DNA of 64,000 nt from Pseudonocardia humida (GTDB taxonomy: Bacteria; Actinomycetota; Actinomycetes; Mycobacteriales; Pseudonocardiaceae): NCBI RefSeq assembly GCF_023898865.1, contig NZ_JAGSOV010000011.1:62001-126000 (forward strand). Direction: 5' to 3'. Both the position numbers and the translations under genes were made by a program. Positions 34,241-42,643 of this stretch are shown here, piece by piece; the first letter of the stretch is position 1, and every line of letters starts with the position of its first letter. A model generated the notes under the pieces. It saw only the letters and a list, made by a program, of their open reading frames with translations. It was not told the origin of the DNA and did no database searches.

Positions 34241-34752
34241 CCGCCCCGCCGATCCGGGCCGCGTTCGACCTGGTCGACCACCACGGGCGGGAGGTCACCG
34301 AGCGCACCTACCGGGGCTCGTGGCTGCTGGTGCAGTTCGGCTTCACGTCGTGCCGGGTGGTCTGCCCGCGGGCGCTGGCGAAGCTGTCGGCCGCGCTGGA
34401 CGCCCTCGACCCGCCGCCCGGCCTCGTCGTCCCGCTCTACGTCACGGTCGACCCCGAGCGCGACACCCCCGACGTCCTGCGCGCCCACCTGGAGGCCGCG
34501 CACCCGCGGTTCACCGGCCTGACCGGCCCGCCCGAGCGGATCGAGGAGGCGAAGCGGGCGTTCCTGGTCTTCGCCCGGCGCCGCCCCGACCCCGACGACC
34601 CCGACGGCTACGCGGTACCGCACACCGCGATCACGTACCTGGTCGACCCGCGGGGCCGCCCGGCGCACCACTGGCCCGACACCCGTGACGCCGCCGACAT
34701 CACCGCCGACCTGCGCCGGCTCGTCCTGAGCCCACCACCAGACGCGCGATAG
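34237..34752 (+). CDS. SCO1/SenC family protein
   Basis: 171 residues starting within the stop codon of the LDI-like gene. A thioredoxin-like fold with the SCO copper/redox motif C39-x3-C43-P ('TSCRVVCP') and distal H129 ('VPHTAITYLVDPRG'), all three ligands present. SCO proteins normally deliver Cu to cytochrome oxidase outside the membrane, yet no signal peptide or anchor is visible, so this may be a cytoplasmic thiol/peroxide-type relative. The coupling to an LDI-like enzyme is unusual. Confidence 0.75.
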   Translation: MTAPPIRAAFDLVDHHGREVTERTYRGSWLLVQFGFTSCRVVCPRALAKLSAALDALDPPPGLVVPLYVTVDPERDTPDVLRAHLEAAHPRFTGLTGPPERIEEAKRAFLVFARRRPDPDDPDGYAVPHTAITYLVDPRGRPAHHWPDTRDAADITADLRRLVLSPPPDAR

Positions 34753-34904
34753 CGTCCGGGTCGGCCGAGCCGCAGCGGGTCCCTCAGCCACGTCGCAGCC
34801 CCGCCCGGCGGATCCTCGCTCACAGCGCGCACTCAGGTGACGCACAGGTCCTGGATCGACCCGCTGCCTACCGTCGGGTCGTACCCGAGTTGCACGGAGG
34901 AACT

Positions 34905-35786
34905 GTGAAGCGGAACCAGGAAGACGGTCGCGTGCCGACCTACCGCGGTCGTGCCCTGCCCAGGCCGCACGAGGACGTCGTCGACCAGGGCCTGGGCTTC
35001 GACATGGCGACGATGGTCGGGCGGCGCCGGGTGCTCAGGGCGCTCGGGTTGGGGACGGTGGCGGTCGGGTTGGCGGCGTGCGGCGCGGGCGCCGGGAGCG
35101 CGACCGCGACGACCTCGACCGGTGAGGTCCCGGACGAGACGGCGGGCCCGTACCCCGGCGACGGGTCCAACGGCCCGGACGTGCTCTCCGAGAGCGGGGT
35201 CGTGCGCAGCGACATCCGGTCGAGCTTCGGGTCGTCGAGCGGCACCGCGGAGGGCGTGCCGATGACGCTCGACCTGACGATCTCCGACCTGGCCGCGGGC
35301 GGGTCGGCGTTCGCCGGTGCGGCCGTCTACGTGTGGCACTGCAGCCGCGAGGGCGGCTACTCGCTCTACTCGGAGGGGGTCGAGGACCAGAACTTCCTGC
35401 GCGGCGTGCAGATCGCCGACGCCTCCGGGAAGGTCCGCTTCACCAGCATCTTCCCGGCCTGCTACGCCGGGCGCTGGCCGCACGTCCACTTCGAGGTCTA
35501 CCCGGACGAGGCGGCCATCGCCGACGCCGCGAACGCCGTGGCCACCTCGCAGGTGGCGCTGCCGCAGGACGTGTGCGAGGTCGTCTACGCCGAGCCGGGC
35601 TACGAGGACTCGGTGGGCAACCTGGCCGACGTCAGCCTGAGCGGCGACAACGTCTTCGGCGACGACGGCGGGGCGCTGCAGCTGGCCACCGCCACCGGCG
35701 ACGTGACCGCCGGCTACGCCGTCTCGCTGGCGGTCGGGGTGGACACCGGCACCGAGCCGTCCGGCGGCGGCGGCCCGTCGCGCTGA
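34905..35786 (+). CDS. Secreted intradiol ring-cleavage dioxygenase-like lipoprotein
   Basis: 293 residues from GTG 34905, with GGAGG upstream. A Tat-like stretch 'GRRRVLRALGLGTVAVG' (residues 39-55) leads to the lipobox LAAC59, so the protein is probably exported folded and lipid-anchored. The dioxygenase domain has 'GPYPGDG', 'AAVYVWHCSREGGYSLYSEG' (Tyr ligand region), 'NFLRGVQIADASGKVRFTSIFPACYAGRWPHVHFEVY' (Tyr, HxH ligands). These are the Tyr/His ligands of non-haem Fe(III) intradiol enzymes. Extracytoplasmic members may cleave lignin- or humic-derived catechols; the substrate is unproven. Confidence 0.85.
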   Translation: MKRNQEDGRVPTYRGRALPRPHEDVVDQGLGFDMATMVGRRRVLRALGLGTVAVGLAACGAGAGSATATTSTGEVPDETAGPYPGDGSNGPDVLSESGVVRSDIRSSFGSSSGTAEGVPMTLDLTISDLAAGGSAFAGAAVYVWHCSREGGYSLYSEGVEDQNFLRGVQIADASGKVRFTSIFPACYAGRWPHVHFEVYPDEAAIADAANAVATSQVALPQDVCEVVYAEPGYEDSVGNLADVSLSGDNVFGDDGGALQLATATGDVTAGYAVSLAVGVDTGTEPSGGGGPSR

Positions 35787-35814
35787 GCCGGTGCGACGTC
35801 GTGGCCGGTGCGGC

Positions 35815-36693
35815 TCAGCCCGGCCCGGCGTCGAGGTCGGGGACGAGGTCGAGGATCCGCGCGGCGATCGTGCGCGCCTCCGGGTCGAGCTCGGAGTAGA
35901 ACGTCCGGAAGACCTCCTGGGCGTGCGCGGCGGGCCAGTCGCGCGGCAGGTGGCGCGCCGGCAGCCGCGGGTCCTGGCGGATCACCTGCAGCCAGTCGGT
36001 CTGCAGCGCGAGGTGCTGGGCGAGGCGGTCGGGCAGCGGGGGGCGCCGCCCGGCCTCCTGCCAGCGCTCGACGAAACCGCGGTAGCGCGCGGCGATGGCG
36101 TCGAGGTCCCACGCGTCGCACAGCAGGCCGTCGAGGTCGGTCGGGGCGAGGGCGCGCGCCTCGAACGCGCGGATGTGCCGGGCCGCCTGCAGTCCCTCGG
36201 TGACCGCGGCGACGTCGGCGTGCGACGGGGAGATCCACAGCCCGTTCTGCAGCGGGCCGAAGCCGGCCCACAGCAGCCGCGAGCGCAGCTCGTGGCGCTG
36301 GCGCTGCCAGGACTCGGGCAGCGAGAAGCCCAGCAGCGTCCAGGTGCCGTCCCACTGCTCGTTCACCGCGCCGGTGTGCCAGACCCGGGTCTCCCCGTCG
36401 CGCAGGATCTCCTGGCTGCGCGTGGTCAGCCCGAGGTAGACCTGGCGGCCGCGGCGGACCCGGCGCAGCAGGTCGCGGCGGGCCATCCGGCTGAGCGTGG
36501 AGCGGGTGGCGTGCTCGGAGACCCCGACGCGGTCGAGCACCTCGATGACGCTGCTGGTGGCCACCTGGACGTCGCGACCGAGCAGGTAGCTGCCGAAGAA
36601 GGTCAGCAGGATGGCCTGCGGACGCGGGGCGCCGTCGGGGGTGGGCCCGTCGAGGTCGGGTTCCGGCTGACCCGCGGCGTGCACGACAGACAC
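35815..36693 (-). CDS. PaaX family transcriptional regulator
   Basis: 292 residues from GTG 36693, which has GGAG five bases upstream; ATG 36723 is the alternative (302 residues). The PaaX order is visible: N-terminal winged HTH ('AILLTFFGSYLLGRD.....VSEHATRSTLSRMARRDLL'), middle domain ('WDGTWTLLGFSLPESWQRQRHELRSRLLWAGFGPLQNGLWIS') and C-terminal domain ending 'HAQEVFRTFYSELDPEA'. PaaX repressors respond to aryl-CoA thioesters such as phenylacetyl-CoA. It is divergent from an MHS transporter, its likely target. Confidence 0.85.
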   Translation of the reverse strand: MSVVHAAGQPEPDLDGPTPDGAPRPQAILLTFFGSYLLGRDVQVATSSVIEVLDRVGVSEHATRSTLSRMARRDLLRRVRRGRQVYLGLTTRSQEILRDGETRVWHTGAVNEQWDGTWTLLGFSLPESWQRQRHELRSRLLWAGFGPLQNGLWISPSHADVAAVTEGLQAARHIRAFEARALAPTDLDGLLCDAWDLDAIAARYRGFVERWQEAGRRPPLPDRLAQHLALQTDWLQVIRQDPRLPARHLPRDWPAAHAQEVFRTFYSELDPEARTIAARILDLVPDLDAGPG

Positions 36694-36841
36694 TCTAGCT
36701 CCGATGATGTTGGGCGAGAACATTGCCGACGGTCAGGAAAGTGCCTAACATTCTGCTCGATTGTGACGCAGCTCGCTGACCGATGGGCGAGTGGACCGGC
36801 CCGTCCCCCAGATCCAGCTCTCCAGCAGACAGGGCACCGCA

Positions 36842-38182
36842 ATGACGCAACCCGACAAGTCGGGCATCCAGCTCCGGCGCGCCGTGCTGTCCAGCTACCT
36901 CGGCAGCGTGATCGAGTACTACGACTTCCTGCTCTACGCGACCGCGTCGGCGGTGGTGTTCAACCGGGTCTTCTTCTCCGACCTCGACCCGGTCGTCGGC
37001 ACCGTGGCCAGCTTCGGCACCCTGGCCACCGGCTACTTCGCGCGCCCCATCGGCGGGCTGCTCTTCGGCCACTTCGGCGACCGGCTCGGTCGCAAGCGGA
37101 TGCTCGTGCTGAGCATGACGATCATGGGCGTGGGCAGCACGCTGATCGGCCTGCTGCCCACCAACGCCCAGATCGGGGCCTGGGCGCCGATCCTGCTGAT
37201 CCTGCTGCGCGTCCTGCAGGGCGTGGCCATCGGCGGCGAGTGGAGCGGCGCGGTGCTGATGTCCGCCGAGCACGCCACCTCCCGGCGCGGGCTGTGGGCC
37301 AGCTTCACCGGGGCGGGCGCGCCCAGCGGCATGGTCCTGTCGACCCTCGTGCTGGCCGCCTCGGCGGCGATCTCCGGCGAGGAGGGCTTCCTGGTCTGGG
37401 GCTGGCGCATCCCGTTCATCCTGAGCATCGCACTGCTGGGCGTCGGCCTGTTCGTCCGGCTGCGGGTCACCGAGACCCCGGTGTTCCGCGAGGCCGCGGC
37501 GGCCGCCGAGCACTCGCGCCCGCCGGTGCTGGAGGTCCTGCGCAACCACCCGCGCAACCTGCTGCTCTCGATCGGCGTCGGCTTCGGGGCGTTCGTCGCC
37601 CAGGGCACGCTCACCGTCTTCGTCATCTCCTACGCGGTGCAGGTCGGCTTCCCGCGCCCGGAGGTGCTCAACGCGCTCACCCTGTCGTCGGTGGTGGCGA
37701 TCTTCGGCACGCTGTTCTTCTCGCACCTGTCCGACCGCTTCGGGCGCCGTCCGATGGTCCTGGCCGGGGCGATCGGCATGACGATCTGGGCGTTCGCGCT
37801 CTTCCCGCTCATCGACTCGGGCTCGGGCTTCCTGCTGATCGTCGCCGTGGTCGTGGGCCAGGGCGTCGTGCACGCGTGCTGGTACGGGCCGCTGGGCGCG
37901 CTCTACAGCGAGCTGTTCTCCACCCGCACCCGCTACACCGGCTCCGCGCTGGGCTACCAGATCGCCGGCATCGGTGCGGGCATCGGCCCGCTGATCTTCG
38001 CCTCGGTGCTGGCCGGGGGCGGCGGCACGTTCGCCGTGTCGGCGGTGATCGCCGCCTGCTGCGTGCTGTCGATCGCCTGCACCCTCGCCCTGCGGGAGAC
38101 GTCGTCGGTCGACCTGACCGCCGACGACCCGACCGCGGCCGCTCCGGTGTCGCGACGTCCCGAGGGGTCCGCCGCGCACTGA
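36842..38182 (+). CDS. MHS family MFS transporter (metabolite:H+ symporter)
   Basis: 446 residues from ATG 36842. It has twelve hydrophobic segments and MHS signatures: 'SVIEYYDFLLYATASAVVFNRVFF', 'FGTLATGYFARPIGGLLFGHFGDRLGRKRMLVLSM', 'LRVLQGVAIGGEWSGAVLM' and 'HLSDRFGRRPMVLAG'. This group carries organic acids such as shikimate, citrate, 4-hydroxybenzoate or proline/betaine. With a divergent PaaX and a nearby ring-cleavage enzyme, an aromatic acid is a reasonable guess. Confidence 0.88.
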   Translation: MTQPDKSGIQLRRAVLSSYLGSVIEYYDFLLYATASAVVFNRVFFSDLDPVVGTVASFGTLATGYFARPIGGLLFGHFGDRLGRKRMLVLSMTIMGVGSTLIGLLPTNAQIGAWAPILLILLRVLQGVAIGGEWSGAVLMSAEHATSRRGLWASFTGAGAPSGMVLSTLVLAASAAISGEEGFLVWGWRIPFILSIALLGVGLFVRLRVTETPVFREAAAAAEHSRPPVLEVLRNHPRNLLLSIGVGFGAFVAQGTLTVFVISYAVQVGFPRPEVLNALTLSSVVAIFGTLFFSHLSDRFGRRPMVLAGAIGMTIWAFALFPLIDSGSGFLLIVAVVVGQGVVHACWYGPLGALYSELFSTRTRYTGSALGYQIAGIGAGIGPLIFASVLAGGGGTFAVSAVIAACCVLSIACTLALRETSSVDLTADDPTAAAPVSRRPEGSAAH

Positions 38183-38267
38183 CCGGCGGGTGGGAGCGGC
38201 TCTCGTCCCCCTCCACGGGATGAGGGCCGCTCCCGTCCACCCACGTACCCGATCCGGCTCGGATCGA

Positions 38268-39143
38268 TCACCCGCGGTGGTGGGCGATCCGGCCCGCCGG
38301 TGGACGCGCCACGGTCGCCGGGTGCAGCGCCCAGGCCAGCGCCTCCACCCCGTCGACCAGCGCGGGGCCGGCCTGCACCACGTAGCCGGCCGAGTCGATC
38401 GCGACCAGCGACACCCCGGGCAGCCGCGCGGCCACCGCCGGGCACTGCGCGAGCGCGGCGGCCAGGTCCATCCCGCACGGGGCCACGACCACCACGTCCG
38501 CCGCGGGCAGCTCGGCCCACGACGCCGCCGTGCTGCGCCCGCCCTCGACCGCGCCGACGGGCTCGCCGCCCGCCCGGCGGACCAGCTCGGGCACCCAGTG
38601 GCCGGGCAGGAAGGGCGGGTCGGTCCACTCCAGGACGAGCACGCGCGGGCGGGGCCGGCCCGCCACCGCCCGGGCCACGGCCGCCAGCCGCGCCCGCAGG
38701 CCGGCGACCAGCGCGGCCGCCACCGCGTCGACACCCGCGGCCCGCCCGACGGCGGTGATCGAGTCGAGCACCTCGTCGAGGGTGTGCGGGTCGAGGGAGA
38801 GCACCTCGGCGTCGGTGCCGATCGCCCGGCAGGCGTCGGCGACCGTGCCCGCCGGCAGCGCGCAGACGCGGCAGAGGTCCTGGGTGAGGATGAGGTCGGG
38901 GTCGAGCGCGGCCAGCGCGGCCCGGTCCAGCTCGTACACCGCCAGCCCGCGCGCGGTCCGGTCGCGCACCCAGGCGTCGATCTCGCCGGGGGTGAGGTCG
39001 GGCGGGATGGCGGTGTCGACGACCACCGGGCGGCGGGCCCGCGCCGCCGCCGCGCACTCGAACGTCACGCAGGCCAGCTGGTCGTCCAGGCCCAGCGCCA
39101 TGACGATCTCGGTGGCCGCCGGCAGCAGGGAGGCGATCCGCAC
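38268..39143 (-). CDS. BtuF-like helical-backbone metal/cobalamin-binding protein without signal peptide
   Basis: 291 residues from GTG 39143. 'IASLLPAATEIVMALGLDDQLACVTFEC', 'DLILTQDLCRVCALPAGTVADACRAI' and 'PRVLVLEWTDPPFLPGHWVPELVRRAGGE' identify the class III binding-protein fold (COG0614), in the subgroup with the conserved LCxVC pair. It begins directly with the fold, with no signal peptide or lipobox, so it is probably cytoplasmic. No ABC permease or ATPase is adjacent. Its ligand is unknown. Confidence 0.75.
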   Translation of the reverse strand: MRIASLLPAATEIVMALGLDDQLACVTFECAAAARARRPVVVDTAIPPDLTPGEIDAWVRDRTARGLAVYELDRAALAALDPDLILTQDLCRVCALPAGTVADACRAIGTDAEVLSLDPHTLDEVLDSITAVGRAAGVDAVAAALVAGLRARLAAVARAVAGRPRPRVLVLEWTDPPFLPGHWVPELVRRAGGEPVGAVEGGRSTAASWAELPAADVVVVAPCGMDLAAALAQCPAVAARLPGVSLVAIDSAGYVVQAGPALVDGVEALAWALHPATVARPPAGRIAHHRG

Positions 39144-39166
39144 CGCGCCCGGTCCCCGCCCCGGCC

Positions 39167-39892
39167 TCAGTCGGCCGAGCCGACCAGGGCCCCGCGGGCC
39201 CGGTCCTCGATCGCCACGGCCGCGGGGGCGGGCAGCCGCCAGCCCGTGCGCTTCTCCAGCTCGGCGAACCGGCCGCGGGCCTGCTCGAAGGCCGTGCGGC
39301 GCTCGGCGTCGAACGGCGAGGACGCCACCACCTCGAGCAGCGTGCGCACCTGGTCGATCAGGGCGCGCTCGTCGTCGCTGAACCCGGAGGCGCCGTGGCG
39401 GCGGGCGGCGTCGACCGCGGCCGTCCACGACCGCTCCGCGCGCTCCACCGCGGCGACGAACTCCCCCGCGTGCGGCGCGCCCGGGTGGTCGTCGGTGAGC
39501 AGCGCCGAGACCTCGGCGAAGGCGTCGACGAACCGGGCCGTGGCGGGCCGGCGCACGTCCACCAGGGCCGGCAGGTCGAGCACCGAGCGCGGGTCGCACT
39601 CGAAGGCCGCGTACTCCGCGGCCACGTCGCCGAACCGGCGCACCGCGTCGTCCCAGTCGGCGGTCGGGGCGGCCGCGACCGGCCGCGGCCGCGCCCGGTC
39701 GACCAGTCGGTCGAGCCACCCGCTGCGCCACAGCACCGCGAGCACGACGACGGCGGCCAGCAGCGTCGCCAGCAGCGCGGGCAGGACGGGCCAGAAGCCC
39801 GGCGCGTCGTGCCAGCCCGGGCCGCCGCGCGGGCCGGGGCCGCCGTGCGGGCCGAACCAGTGGTGGTCGTGCCCGTCCCAGTCGCGTCCCAT
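39167..39892 (-). CDS. Single-TM protein with His/Gly-rich N terminus, function unknown
   Basis: 241 residues. The N terminus is rich in His, Gly and Trp ('WDGHDHHWFGPHGGPGP', six His in ~30 residues), followed by one membrane segment ('VLPALLATLLAAVVVLAVLW') and a ~190-residue helical cytoplasmic-looking domain with Asp/Glu/Arg-rich helices. No known domain is recognised. The His cluster could bind metal. It ends 23 bp before the BtuF-like gene on the same strand. Confidence 0.6.
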   Translation of the reverse strand: MGRDWDGHDHHWFGPHGGPGPRGGPGWHDAPGFWPVLPALLATLLAAVVVLAVLWRSGWLDRLVDRARPRPVAAAPTADWDDAVRRFGDVAAEYAAFECDPRSVLDLPALVDVRRPATARFVDAFAEVSALLTDDHPGAPHAGEFVAAVERAERSWTAAVDAARRHGASGFSDDERALIDQVRTLLEVVASSPFDAERRTAFEQARGRFAELEKRTGWRLPAPAAVAIEDRARGALVGSAD

Positions 39893-39973
39893 GCGACCCC
39901 CCTCCGCCGGCTACTGGCGTGCAGTGTGGCCCGGCCGGGGTGGGACCCGCGAGAGGCGGGTCACAGGAAGGTC

Positions 39974-40873
39974 TCAGCCCGCGGCGCCGCGCCGGGCCGG
40001 CACGCCGAGCAGGGCGCGCGCCTCGACGATGCTCGCCGGGCTGCGCCCCAGCCGCTCGACCAGTGCCACCACCCCGTCGACCAGCTCGCGGTTGGTCGGC
40101 GTGGCCGGGCCGGCGTGGTCCTCCAGCCCGACGCGGACGTGCCCGCCCCTGCGGACGGCGCGCTCAGCGAGTCCACAGGCGACGACGTCGCCGCCGAGCA
40201 CCGCGACCGACCACGGCAGCCCGGAGGGCTCCAGCAGCTCCAGGTAGGCGTCGAGCGCGGCCGCGGTGGGCGGCAGGCCGAACTCCAGCGCGCCGCCGAA
40301 GTACAGCTTCACGATCGCGCCGGGCGGCACCCGCCCGGCCCGGTGCAGCGCCAGCGCGGTGCGCAGGAACCCCGGCTCGAAGATCGAGATGCTGGGCGCG
40401 GCGCCCAGCTCGGCCGTGCGGGCGAGCATGTGCTCGATGTCGGCGTAGGAGTTCTGGTAAGGCCCGTCCGCCGCGGCCGCCGGGACCCCGGCGCGGCTGG
40501 TCATGCCGACGTTGACCGAGCCCGGGTCGACCAGCGTCATCCCGCCCATCCCCCGCCGGGCCAGCTCCTCCACGTGCCCCCACCGGTCGCGCACGTCGAT
40601 CCCCCGCGCGCCGGCGGCCATCGTCGGGTAGAGCAGCGCGTCGGGGTGGCGCTCCAGCACCGGCCCCCAGGCCTGCAGGTAGGGCTCGACGGCGTGCACC
40701 CCGTCGGCGGTGAACATCGGCTCGTCGTTGTGGTTGTGCACGATCGACGCGCCGCGGGCGATGCCCTCCAGCGCGGCCTCGGCGATCTCCTCCGGGCTGC
40801 GCGGGACGTGCGGGTTGACCGAGCGCGGGGTCGGTCCGTTCACGGCCAACTCGATGATCACCGGCGGCGCCAC
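39974..40873 (-). CDS. BKACE family protein (3-keto-5-aminohexanoate cleavage enzyme-like, DUF849)
   Basis: 299 residues from GTG 40873. 'ELAVNGPTPRSVNPHVPRSPEEIAEAALEGIARGASIVHNHND' has the BKACE Zn-binding HxH (H46, H48); 'GSVNVG', 'PSISIFEPGFLRTALAL' and 'GHVRVGLEDH' follow the TIM-barrel order. BKACE enzymes condense a beta-keto acid with acetyl-CoA and split it to acetoacetate plus an acyl-CoA. Kce, in lysine fermentation, is the founding member, but many accept other beta-keto acids. It is 23 bp from the M48 protease gene, probably without a functional link. Confidence 0.85.
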   Translation of the reverse strand: MAPPVIIELAVNGPTPRSVNPHVPRSPEEIAEAALEGIARGASIVHNHNDEPMFTADGVHAVEPYLQAWGPVLERHPDALLYPTMAAGARGIDVRDRWGHVEELARRGMGGMTLVDPGSVNVGMTSRAGVPAAAADGPYQNSYADIEHMLARTAELGAAPSISIFEPGFLRTALALHRAGRVPPGAIVKLYFGGALEFGLPPTAAALDAYLELLEPSGLPWSVAVLGGDVVACGLAERAVRRGGHVRVGLEDHAGPATPTNRELVDGVVALVERLGRSPASIVEARALLGVPARRGAAG

Positions 40874-40896
40874 CGGGCCAGCCTGGCCCGGCGCCG

Positions 40897-41895
40897 CTAC
40901 CAGCGCACCCCGGGGAAGCGCAGCCGGACCGGGGCCGCCACCGGCCGGTACGCGCTCGGGCGCAGGGGCGCGTGGCCGCCCAGGCGGTCGCGGTCGGTGC
41001 GCGGCACCAGCCGGCGCAGCCGCCGCACCCGCTCCTCGGTCGCCGGGTGGGTGCGCAGCAGCAGCGGGTCGGGGGCCCGCCGGTGCGGCACCACCACCCG
41101 CTCCCAGATGCGACCGGTCGCGCGCTCCAGCCGCTCCAGCCCGTCGGCCAGGCCGTCCGGGTCGCCGGTGAGCACGGCGGCCTCCAGGTCGGCGTCGTAC
41201 TCGCGGGAGCGCGACAGCGCCAGCTGCAGCAGGCTGACCACCGTCGGCAGCGCCCCGAGCAGCGCCAGCAGCCACAGCGACGGGTAGTCGCCGCCGAGCG
41301 TCACCGGCAGGCTGACCAGCACCGCCAGCAACCCGCCGTAGGCCAGCGCGTGGGTGACCCGGCCGAGCACGTCGGACAGGTTCATGATCCACAGGTCGCC
41401 TGCCCGGATGTGGCTCACCTCGTGCGCCAGTACCCCGGCCAGCTCGCGGCCGGGCAGGCTGCGCAGCAGGCCGTCGGTCACCGCGATGGCGGCCTCGTCG
41501 CCGCGACCGACGGCGAACGCGTTGAGCATCGGGCTGGCCACGTAGTACAGCCGGGGCACCGCGGGCAGCCCACCCCGCTCGGCCAGCACCCGGACGAAGC
41601 GGTGCAGCTCGGGCAGCACCCAGGGCGGCACCTCCCGGGCCCGGTACATCGACAGCACCAGCCGCGGGGAGGGCACCGGGCGGAACGCGAGCACCACCAC
41701 GGCCGCACCGAGCGCCACCAGCAGCCCGACCGGCCCGAAGAACGCCCACGCCAGCAGCGCGAGCACCGCCACCATCCCGCCGACGATCAGCACGGCCTGG
41801 CTCGCGTTGCGCAGCCGGTGGCGGCGCTGGACGCGCGGATCGAGCACTGGCGACCGACCTCCTTCGACGAGCGCATCGCGCCCCGCCCCGATCAT
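40897..41895 (-). CDS. htpX: M48 family zinc metalloprotease (HtpX-like)
   Basis: 332 residues. Two N-terminal membrane segments ('AVLIVGGMVAVLALLAWAFFGPVGLLVALGAAVVVLAF') precede the catalytic motif 'LAGVLAHEVSHIRAGD' (HExxH form HEVSH). Two more membrane segments and the third zinc ligand in 'SREYDADLEAA' follow. It is a membrane protease for damaged envelope proteins. Its start codon overlaps the stop of the upstream acidic-repeat gene (ATGA, 41892-41895), so the two are co-translated. Confidence 0.88.
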   Translation of the reverse strand: MIGAGRDALVEGGRSPVLDPRVQRRHRLRNASQAVLIVGGMVAVLALLAWAFFGPVGLLVALGAAVVVLAFRPVPSPRLVLSMYRAREVPPWVLPELHRFVRVLAERGGLPAVPRLYYVASPMLNAFAVGRGDEAAIAVTDGLLRSLPGRELAGVLAHEVSHIRAGDLWIMNLSDVLGRVTHALAYGGLLAVLVSLPVTLGGDYPSLWLLALLGALPTVVSLLQLALSRSREYDADLEAAVLTGDPDGLADGLERLERATGRIWERVVVPHRRAPDPLLLRTHPATEERVRRLRRLVPRTDRDRLGGHAPLRPSAYRPVAAPVRLRFPGVRW

Positions 41896-42551
41896 TCGTC
41901 GGGGAGGCGGATCCGGTCCAGCCCGACCCGCTGGCGGCGCAGGCCCGACGGGGTGCCGTCGAGGGTGTAGTCGACGGCGACGGTGGCCCGGTCGCGGTGG
42001 CGGACGTGCGCCTCCCGCCAGCGCCCGCGCACGTCCACCAGCACCCGCTGGCCCGGCTCCAGCGCGTAGCCCGAGACGAGGGCGGGCCGATCCGGCTCCG
42101 GCGCGGGCTCCGGCGTGGCCTCCGGCTCCGGCGCGGCCTCGGGCTCCGGCTCGTCGGCGCCCTCGTCAGCGGGCTCGTCCCCGTCGTCCCCGTCGTCCCC
42201 GTCGTCCCCGTCGAGCGCGTCCTCGTCGTCCGTGTCCTCGTCGTCCGTGTCCTCGTCGTCCGTGTCCTCGTCGTCCGTGTCCTCGTCGAGTGCGTCCTCG
42301 TCGGGCGCGCCTTCGGCGTCCCGGCCCGCGGTCCGCTCCCGCCACGCCTCGACCGTCGACCGGAACCACAGCGCCACGCCGCCGAGCTCGGCGTCGGCGA
42401 AGGGCAGCCCGCCCCTGGCCGCGTCGCGCCACCGGCGCCTGCGGGCGGTGCCCGCCTTCCAGCCCATCGCGTCGTCGATGTCGCCGACCGTCATGCACTC
42501 CGCCAGCGCGCGGCGGATCTGCGCCTCGGTGGGACGGGGGTCGCTCGGCAC
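41892..42551 (-). CDS. Acidic-repeat protein of unknown function coupled to htpX
   Basis: 219 residues from GTG 42551. The N-terminal ~80 residues look like a small DNA-binding or adaptor domain ('PTEAQIRRALAECMTVGDIDDAMGWKAGTARRRRWRDAA'). The middle is a strongly acidic repeat (DEDTD repeated five times, then GDD repeats, then Pro-Glu). The C-terminal ~55 residues form a beta-rich SH3-like domain ('LEPGQRVLVDVRGRWREAHVRHRDRATVAVDYTLDG'). The acidic section is encoded by tandem DNA repeats. Its stop overlaps the htpX start. Confidence 0.7.
   Translation of the reverse strand: MPSDPRPTEAQIRRALAECMTVGDIDDAMGWKAGTARRRRWRDAARGGLPFADAELGGVALWFRSTVEAWRERTAGRDAEGAPDEDALDEDTDDEDTDDEDTDDEDTDDEDALDGDDGDDGDDGDEPADEGADEPEPEAAPEPEATPEPAPEPDRPALVSGYALEPGQRVLVDVRGRWREAHVRHRDRATVAVDYTLDGTPSGLRRQRVGLDRIRLPDE
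42182..42280. repeat. Tandem coding repeats (9-bp x3 and 15-bp x4)
   Basis: CGTCGTCCC occurs three times in a row at 42182-42208; CCTCGTCGTCCGTGT occurs four times without a mismatch at 42221-42280. Both periods are multiples of three, so copy changes keep the reading frame of the acidic protein and only alter the length of its Asp/Glu tract. Confidence 0.9.
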
Positions 42552-42643
42552 TCCCCCAGTCTCCCCGGTTCCGGGCCGCTGCGGGGTGTCGCGACGGCAG
42601 TGGCTCGGACCCGGTGGTGGAGCGTCTCGGCACCCGCCCGCGG

